The notes below the pieces were generated by a model, which saw only the letters and a list, made by a program, of their open reading frames with translations, did no database searches and had not been told where the DNA came from. From assembly GCA_022453515.1 (NCBI GenBank), contig JAJNNY010000012.1:62001-126000 (forward strand): a DNA stretch of 64,000 nt. Reading direction: 5' to 3'. The position numbers were made by a program, and so were the translations under genes. This document shows positions 57,056-64,000 of this stretch, in pieces (the stretch's first letter is position 1; the number at the start of each line of letters is the position of its first letter). The DNA comes from Astrocystis sublimbata. Taxonomy: Eukaryota; Ascomycota; Sordariomycetes; Xylariales; Xylariaceae.

Positions 57056-57941
57056 GTTCCGGACCGGGTGCTCTCTCTGTCTCTCCCTTGGACCTTTGAG
57101 TGGGTGATAGTAAAAACTTGGAGATATCACAGAAGCTTGATGGTAGGTACAAATCGTCGCGACTGAGCAATGTCACGTGGCGCCGGTATGCCTTCAGCAG
57201 TAGGCGCAGAGCCGTGATGTGGATACCTGGATTGCGCCCGGTTGGCGGGTTGCGCTCACAATTGGGATTCGACTTGTACTGGAGAAAATCCAAAGTGAAG
57301 TGACTGACTGACTCTCAGCTTTTGCGCTGCACAGTTGCAGACAGTGGCTGGTGACCCTCCGTACAGTTAGAGAGAGGTTTGAATACTGTGTTGAGAGTGC
57401 CTGAACCTTGCTCGACCTTGGAAGTTCGGGAGGGGCTCAGGTACAGTGCGAGCACGGTATATGTGATACGTGTAGGTAAGGAACCTATGTGCCTATGTCA
57501 TTTCTGCCAAGACCCCACACACAGAACGCAGTAGCTCCATTACCAGCAAGGACTGGGAAAGAACTGGAGGCGGCTGCGTCAAGTAGTCCCATACCAGACT
57601 CGCCAGTAGCGGTACCTACTCGTACCTAGCTCAACTAATGGGGCGTCTATCGATCTGCGACTGCATTATCTGGCATCAACTATCGTCTTGACCTGAACCT
57701 TGAACTGCACATCCGTTGTCATGATCCTGCCTCAACCTCCCCAAACACCGGGCCATACCACTCAACAACGTTGCCCTTCCTGCCAGCTCGCCAGGCTGCT
57801 GGACTGAACTAGCCACCTCATCCACCGCTACCTGGAGTGCTCGATGCCAGCTGGCATTCTGGGTTAGCCCTCTTAAATATCCCCCTCCCACCTTTCTCGG
57901 CCACCTACATCCACTCCCTGAGCCATCTATATCACAAAGCC
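57056..57941. promoter_or_regulatory. Divergent upstream region of the RRM gene and SEC31
   Basis: 886 bp between start codons. The last 70 bp before SEC31 are pyrimidine-rich, a common fungal leader feature. No specific sites are called. Confidence 0.4.
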
Positions 57942-60900
57942 ATGGTCAAGCTACGGGAGATTGGCCGAACGGCAGCCTTTGCCTGGTCGCCCGACGCTGC
58001 CAATCCGATTGTTGTGACCGGGACGAGAGCCGGTGCTGTTGACGCCGATTTCTCGGACGAGACCAAGCTGGAACTGTGGGAGCTGGACCTCGATAACCAG
58101 GACCAAGGGCTCGAGCTTCAGCCCATTGCGAGCCTCGCTGCCGACTCAAGGTAGCCATTCCACCGTCCCACTGTCTCTTGCGCCGCTTTGCTGACGGACC
58201 AACCCCAGGTTCTACGACATAGCCTGGAGCCAGCCGACCGAAGATTATCCGAATGGCATCATCGCCGGCGCCCTCGAGAATGGATCGCTCGATCTTTGGG
58301 ATGCTGAGAAGCTGATTGCGGGCGACTCTGATGCGCTCATCGAGCGAACCACTAAGCACACAGGCCCCATCAAGTCTATGCAATTCAATCCCCTGCGCCC
58401 CCAGATCTTAGCAACCGCTGGAACCAAGGGCGAAATCTTTATCTGGGATGTCAACGACCCTGAGAGCGCTTTCCGTCTGGGTACAGCTGCCGCTAGGGCT
58501 GACGACCTGGAATGCGTGGCTTGGAACAACAAGGTGTCTCACATCTTGGCTACCGGCGGCACCGGCGGTTTTGTCACCGTCTGGGATCTGAAGACGAAGA
58601 AGGCTTCCCTGACGCTGAACAACAATCGGAAACCCGTCAGCGCCATCGCTTGGGATCCTAACAATTCGACCAAGCTGATGACCGCGACGCCCGATGATGC
58701 CACACCCGTCATCTTACTCTGGGATTTGCGAAACTCCAACGCACCTGAGAGAACTCTCCAAGGCCACGAGCAGGGCGTGCTGTCGGTCTCTTGGTGTCAG
58801 CAGGACCGTGATATCCTGCTCTCTTCAGGCAAGGATAACAAGACCCTGATCTGGAACCCGCAGACAGGGGAGCGCTACGGAGAGTTCCCTGAGGTTACAA
58901 ACTGGACCTTCCTGACGCGATTCCATCCTCACAATCCCAACCTCTCGGCAACCGCTGCGTTCGACGGCAAGATCACCATACAGACGCTACAGAACACAAA
59001 TCCTTCAGCTGTGAAGAACACTGCCCAGAACCACCTCGATGGCGAGGATTTCTTTACGCAGGCTCAGACCCAACCACAAGGTGCTGCTTTCTCCTTAGCA
59101 AAAGCACCCAGCTGGCTTGAGCGGCCTGTGGGCGTCTCATTTGGATTCGGTGGGAAAGTCATTTATTTCAACCAGAACCCTATCGAGGCCGGTCAGAAGC
59201 GATCGTCTCAAATCCGAATTTCACCGTTCGCTATCGATTCCGACGTCACTACGGCCACCGAGAAATTCGAAGAGTCGCTCCAATCTGGGGATTTGGCGGC
59301 TATCTGCGAGTCGCACAAAGAGAGAGCTCAGTCAGAGGAAGAGAAGGCCGATTGGCGTGTTATAGAGACACTCCTGTCTAGCAATCCACGCAAGGGGATT
59401 GTGGAACACCTAGGATTGGGCGAAGAGGATGAAACGAACGGCACCGCCTCTGAAGATGACGAAAAGAAAGAGGAGACCAAGCCAAAGAAGTCTACTCTCG
59501 ATGTGAAGACGCATAAGAAGCGCATCTCAACTTTCTTTGCCGACGGGCCCGATGCCGACGAAGAGGATTTCCTGGCCAATCTTTCAGCGACAAAGGGTGC
59601 AAAGACTGACAATCCTTTCCAACTACTAGGCGACGACGACTCGCCCGTTGAAAAGCAAATAACCAAAGCTTTGATGCTGGGTAATTTCGAGAAAGCCACG
59701 GGAATTTGCCTGGATGAGGGCCGTATGGCTGACGCTTTCATTATCGCCAACTGCGGAGGTAAAGACTTGGTTGACAGGGTCCAGTCGGCCTACCTTTCGC
59801 AGAAAACTGGCATGCCAAATTACCTTCGTCTGCTTGGCTCCGTTATTGTCAAGAATCTCTGGGACGTAGTGTACAACGCAGATCTGGCAGATTGGAAAGA
59901 GACGATGGTGACACTCTGCACATATGCGGACCCGTCAGAATTCGCCGACCTCTGCGAAGCATTGGGTGATCGCCTCTTTGAGGAAGAGTCCCGCAAAGAT
60001 GCTTCTTTTTGCTACATTGTCGGCTCCAAGCTAGAAAAGGTTGTGGAGATATGGGTAGCCGAACTTGCGGAAGCCGAAAAGGCCGGTCTAGCTGAAGGAA
60101 GCGATTCCACCTTCTCCGTTCATGCGCGAGCTCTGCAACAGTTCATTGAGAAGGTTACAATATTCCGTCACGTTGCCAAGTTCCAGGACAGCGAGATCAG
60201 CCTGACTTCTGGCTGGAAGTTGGCTGCTTTGTATGACAAGTACGTCGAGTACGCTGACGTCGTTGCGGCTCATGGCCAATTGCAAGTCGCTCAGAAATAC
60301 CTCGACCTCCTGCCTCAAGAGTATCCTGCTGCCGATATAGCTCGCTCGCGAGTCCAGCTAGCTACCAAGAAGGGTCCTGCCCAACTTCCGTCTCGACAGC
60401 CAGCTCAACCAACAACAGCTCCGGGACGTGTAGCTTCTCGGGTACAGCAGCCGGCCGTTGGAGGCTATCAACCAGTTCAGACTACACCCCTAAACCCGCC
60501 CTCCGCTTCGTCCACTGCCCAGATGCGTGTTGGCAACCCGTATGCTCCGTCCGGTACAATTGCCCCCCCTGCGCCCAATCCGTATACACCAGCAGGAGGA
60601 AATCCTTATGCCCCCGCGGGATTCCAAGCACCTTTAGGCCAAACACCTCCGATTCCTACACCCGGCTCGGGATACGGTCCCCCTCCGCCTTCGTCGTTTG
60701 GGCCCCCTCGATCTTCAACTCCATCATCGCGGCCTCCTCCGCCCAAAAATGCAGATGTAGGTAACTGGAACGATGTGCCAATCGTCACAAGGGCCCCTCC
60801 ACGAAGGCACACGCCGAGCACACAGCCTATGGCTTCGCCTTTCCATCAGGCCAACCAGCCACCTCCGCCTCCACAGGGTCGGACTGGAGCGACACCACCC

Positions 60901-61841
60901 CCGCCTCCCAAAGGACCTCCAACGGCTCGCGTTATGTCTCCCTTAGGTGGCCCCTCACAAGCTGGTCAAATTCCACCGCCTCCTCGTCCTGGCTCTGCCG
61001 CCTCTAATGCGTACGCTCCGCCAACGAATGTACCGACCCCGGGCAGTGGAGCTGGGTTGCCACCGCCACCTGCCGCAGGACACTACGTACCGAGGACTGC
61101 TTCGCCATACAACCCACCTCCGGCAGCGGCAGCGGGACCTCCGTCAAACCGATATGCTCCAGCTCCCGCGCCGCAGCAGTCCAGCCAGCCACCTATGCAC
61201 CCTGGCATGGCACCACCCCCTAACGTTGGTCGTGCACCTCCGCCCAACCCTTACGCCCCCTCTCCACTAGCGACCCCATCCCAAAGCCAGTACGCGCCAT
61301 CTCCCTATGCGGCACCCCCTATGCATCAAGGACCTCCGCCACCAGGGGGTATCGGAGGACCGCCTCCAGGACCTCCAACAGGACCTCCCGCGCCGCCACA
61401 AGCACAATCTGCGCCGCCGCCTCCAAAGCCTAAACACCCTAAAGGCGACCGCTCTCACATTCCTCCTCATGCTCAACAATTAGTGAACATTTTCAGCCGC
61501 GACATGCAGCGAGTTGCGGCAAAAGCCCCAGCTTCATTCGAAAAGCAAGTGAAAGATACACAAGACCGATTAGAGTGGCTCTTCTACTACCTGAACAACG
61601 AGGAACTTGTGAAGCCAGATACTATAGAGCAATTAACGCAGCTGGCTCTGGCATTAGAGAGCAAGAACTACCCGGAAGCTCAGAGGCTTCAAGTTGAGAT
61701 CCAGCGAGACAAGACAGATGAGTGTGACAAGTGGATGGTGAGTCTAACGTAACCTTATTCGTGTTATCATACTGTGCACTAACTTGAATATCCTAGACCG
61801 GCGTCAAGCGATTGGTGCAGATGAGCAAAGTCACGGAATAA
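57942..61841 (+). CDS. sec31: COPII coat outer-layer protein Sec31
   Basis: Three exons: 57942-58150, 58209-61737 and 61797-61841, giving 1260 residues, normal for the family. Introns are 58 nt (GTAGCC to CCCAG) and 59 nt (GTGAGT, CACTAAC, CCTAG). The N-terminus [17 protein letters not shown] begins a WD40 propeller (about 1-330) with repeats such as [18 protein letters not shown] and LLWDLRNS. An alpha-solenoid follows (about 430-760, containing [28 protein letters not shown] helices). Then comes a Pro/Gly-rich region of some 330 residues that binds Sec23 in known homologues. The helical C-terminal domain ([20 protein letters not shown]) completes it. It forms the outer cage of ER-to-Golgi vesicles with Sec13. 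The last exon is only 14 codons plus stop. Confidence 0.97.
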
Positions 61842-64000
61842 AAGTTGCCACACTGTCGAGTATGGTTGCGCCCGCCAAGCTAGTTATCTTTTGAAGATAG
61901 CAGGCGTAGTTGATGGGGGCGGTTGAACATATGGGTAGGGTAGTAGGTAGTAGAACCAGAGCGTACGATGGTATCGCCGAAATTTAGAAAACAATACTTT
62001 AGATCCTAGATCCCTGAATTAAATAAGTGTGAACTGAAATGTGACTGCTATTCCTTATAAACCGTAGGTCATCTGTTTGAGGAGTTGGGTGTTTATATGT
62101 GTTGCAACAGGTGAAACTATTCTTCCAGTTGAGAAGAAATTGGATTTGATTTGATATGCTCCAAAATCTGGCCATATTGAACAAATGCGATTTTTTGCAT
62201 ACTAATATTTGAGCTGATGTAGACATTGTCCAATACCGTCGATTCGGGCTTCTTTTTTCCAATTGGCCTATGAGCAAAGATACCATTGTTTGTAGAATTT
62301 GTTATGATCCGAGACTGGATGAAAGCTCTTCTGGTGCAAAATGGCATGGGAAATGCCAAGCCTACAGCCGATGGGGAGCCCGGAGCTGTGCTGGCTGTGC
62401 ACGGGACGCTACGGCTCGGGGTGGGGCCGAACTGCTCTTTCTCTAGACAACCAGACCAACTGTACAATCTCGAATTTGAATATTCGAAGAGTGGAAAGTC
62501 TCCATCCAAGAATGTTTTTTTCTGATATTACGAGTAATATAAAAAGTTGACTTTGAAAATTTCATGCATGGAAGGTTCTTAGTTACATTATGCAACGTTG
62601 GAATCCTCAACGCGCACGTAGTGTCTACGATGGTCCTGTGGCGGCATGTTCGCGACGAGGTAGAAAAACAAAGGTGGAAGTGAGTCGGTTTCTAATGGTA
62701 GTATTGTGTCACATCTTTGTGGTGTTGATGAGATTCATTGATAGTCCTAAGATTAACCATTGGTGTATGGGTGGCTTCGAAGTACAGAAGGTGGAGGGAT
62801 TGCAAACACACTCTAGCTCATGCTCATGACATGGTTCAAGGTAATGTGTGTGTCGATATTTTCATGGGAGGCAAGGGAGTAGGGAAGCAAAGGGAAGCAG
62901 ACGTGCAGGCAAATGTGGCCGGGGAGGGCACGGGTTGGAACTTCTTTGAGGGTACATCACAAATTCAATGCCGTGTAAGTCACTACCAGAGGGGGAGGGC
63001 TACGGACCATATAAGTGATGTTAACGGAGAGCTCCTTTAACCAGACCCCGCAAAAGGACGTATCCCTGGGTGACTCAATGGTATGAACAACAGGCAAAAG
63101 TGAATACTGAATCGGAGTGGGAATTGGCGGCCCCCATACTTGACGTGTAGCATTCACCGACGGTGCCTGTTTTCGTAGGACTTCGGGTTCAACCCCCAGT
63201 CTGAGCTTTTTTTTGGTTTTCGTTTTTGCATTTTCGCTTCTTGTTTTCTTTCCCTACCTAGTGCTACTCTCTTGGTATTATTTTGTGTATCTTGCTCTCA
63301 TACTATAGTTTTCAGTGATGACTTGAATGTATTTGCTTTCTTTGCCCCGAATGCGCAGCATTCAAGCTGTATTTGTTGACAATGTGCATGTTTTCCCGTC
63401 TCCAGGGGCAGCTACACGATGTGCACATCGTAGTAGGTATGTTGAGGTAGGTAGGTGCAGCTGGCTAGCACACCTTCCTGCACCCTTCCATGCTATCCCT
63501 CAGTTAAATCGTTGTTGCTCGAGATTCAATTGGCCCTGACGGTCATTTGCTAAGGCTCAGGCAATGTACCAGCAACTTAGATGCTCGATATTTCCACTGA
63601 TACGACATTGTCAGGTGTCACGGTAGCATGAGCCTCACCTCACCATGGCCCAGGGGCTCCCCTGTAGGGGGCTGTTTGAACTTTGGGCTACTAGAACTGT
63701 GTATATAAGGGCTGGGCGGCTCCCACTGAATGGGAGAGCCCAAGAATCAATAGAATTGACACCTGACCCCTACTATTCTACTTGGCTACTGCTATATTCC
63801 TGTACTCTGGTGCAAAAGCTTTTGCAGACATCCACAGTTAGTCTGTTTGTTGGTTACGACTTCAATAAGTACAGCAGCCACACCACCTTCGAAAGTCCTC
63901 GTTACTTAGGTAGAACCCAATGTTTTGAAGACTCTAACTAGATTTCTAGTTAGCCCAAACCTCGTTGCTATTATTTCCACCATCTGTTTTCATGAAACCC
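61842..64000. other. 3' flank of SEC31 and gene-free end of the window
   Basis: 2.2 kb. A B-box-like GGGTTCAACCCCC near 63186 is followed by a T8 run, as after Pol III genes, but no A box or acceptor stem could be found. Open frames are short and unsupported. Confidence 0.5.

Noticed and set aside
63120..63215. Possible tRNA or Pol III gene (GGGTTCAACCCCC followed by T8)
   Set aside because: No A box, D arm or acceptor stem pairing with the 3' side could be found within 110 bp upstream.

Overview
The window is nuclear DNA of a filamentous ascomycete (Pezizomycotina, most likely a Sordariomycete). The genes carry mostly short introns (about 50-130 nt) with GTAAG-type donors, CTRAC-type branch sites and YAG acceptors. 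The recognisable products are fungal: Sec31, Cox12, a mitoribosomal protein, a Mug190-type C2 protein, a Prm10-type transporter and a CAP20/Mpl1-type perilipin. The genes lie on both strands without operons. No ribosomal RNA, convincing tRNA, CRISPR array or intact transposon was seen. All exon joins below were worked out by hand from splice signals and protein continuity.

Layout. 1-6.0 kb: three same-strand genes (1276-2013, 3279-4044, 5038-5850) encoding low-complexity proteins that end in one hydrophobic segment. They share flanking sequence and a TGACTCA-containing promoter element and look like diverged tandem copies of one unit of about 2 kb. 6.8-14.2 kb: a coiled-coil protein, a perilipin-like lipid-droplet protein and a membrane-anchored short-chain dehydrogenase, all on the minus strand. 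14.2-17.4 kb: gene-poor and partly AT-rich. 17.4-19.9 kb: a Prm10/ThrE-type membrane protein. 19.9-27.9 kb: 8 kb without a supportable gene but with two strong inverted repeats. 27.9-29.5 kb: a TMEM135-like membrane protein. 32.2-36.7 kb: a bHLH protein and a DNA polymerase iota-like protein, convergent, with a hairpin between them. 38.4-39.7 kb: a disordered protein with a PP1-docking motif. 40.5-42.4 kb: a minus-strand gene built from repeated exon modules. 44.2-45.0 kb: a second short-chain dehydrogenase. 47.3-51.2 kb: a Mug190-like lipid-transfer/C2 protein. 52.3-61.8 kb: a dense housekeeping block of mitoribosomal protein, COX12, an NDUFA4/MLRQ-type subunit, an RRM protein and SEC31.

Functional themes. 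Membrane and lipid biology recurs (perilipin, TMEM135-like, Mug190, SEC31, membrane-anchored dehydrogenase), as does mitochondrial function (mL61-type protein, COX12, NDUFA4-type). COX12 and the NDUFA4-type gene are divergent neighbours sharing a 677-bp intergenic region. The most novel-looking items are the tandem tail-anchored family, a predicted 3-nt micro-exon in COX12, and the exon-module gene at 40.5-42.4 kb.
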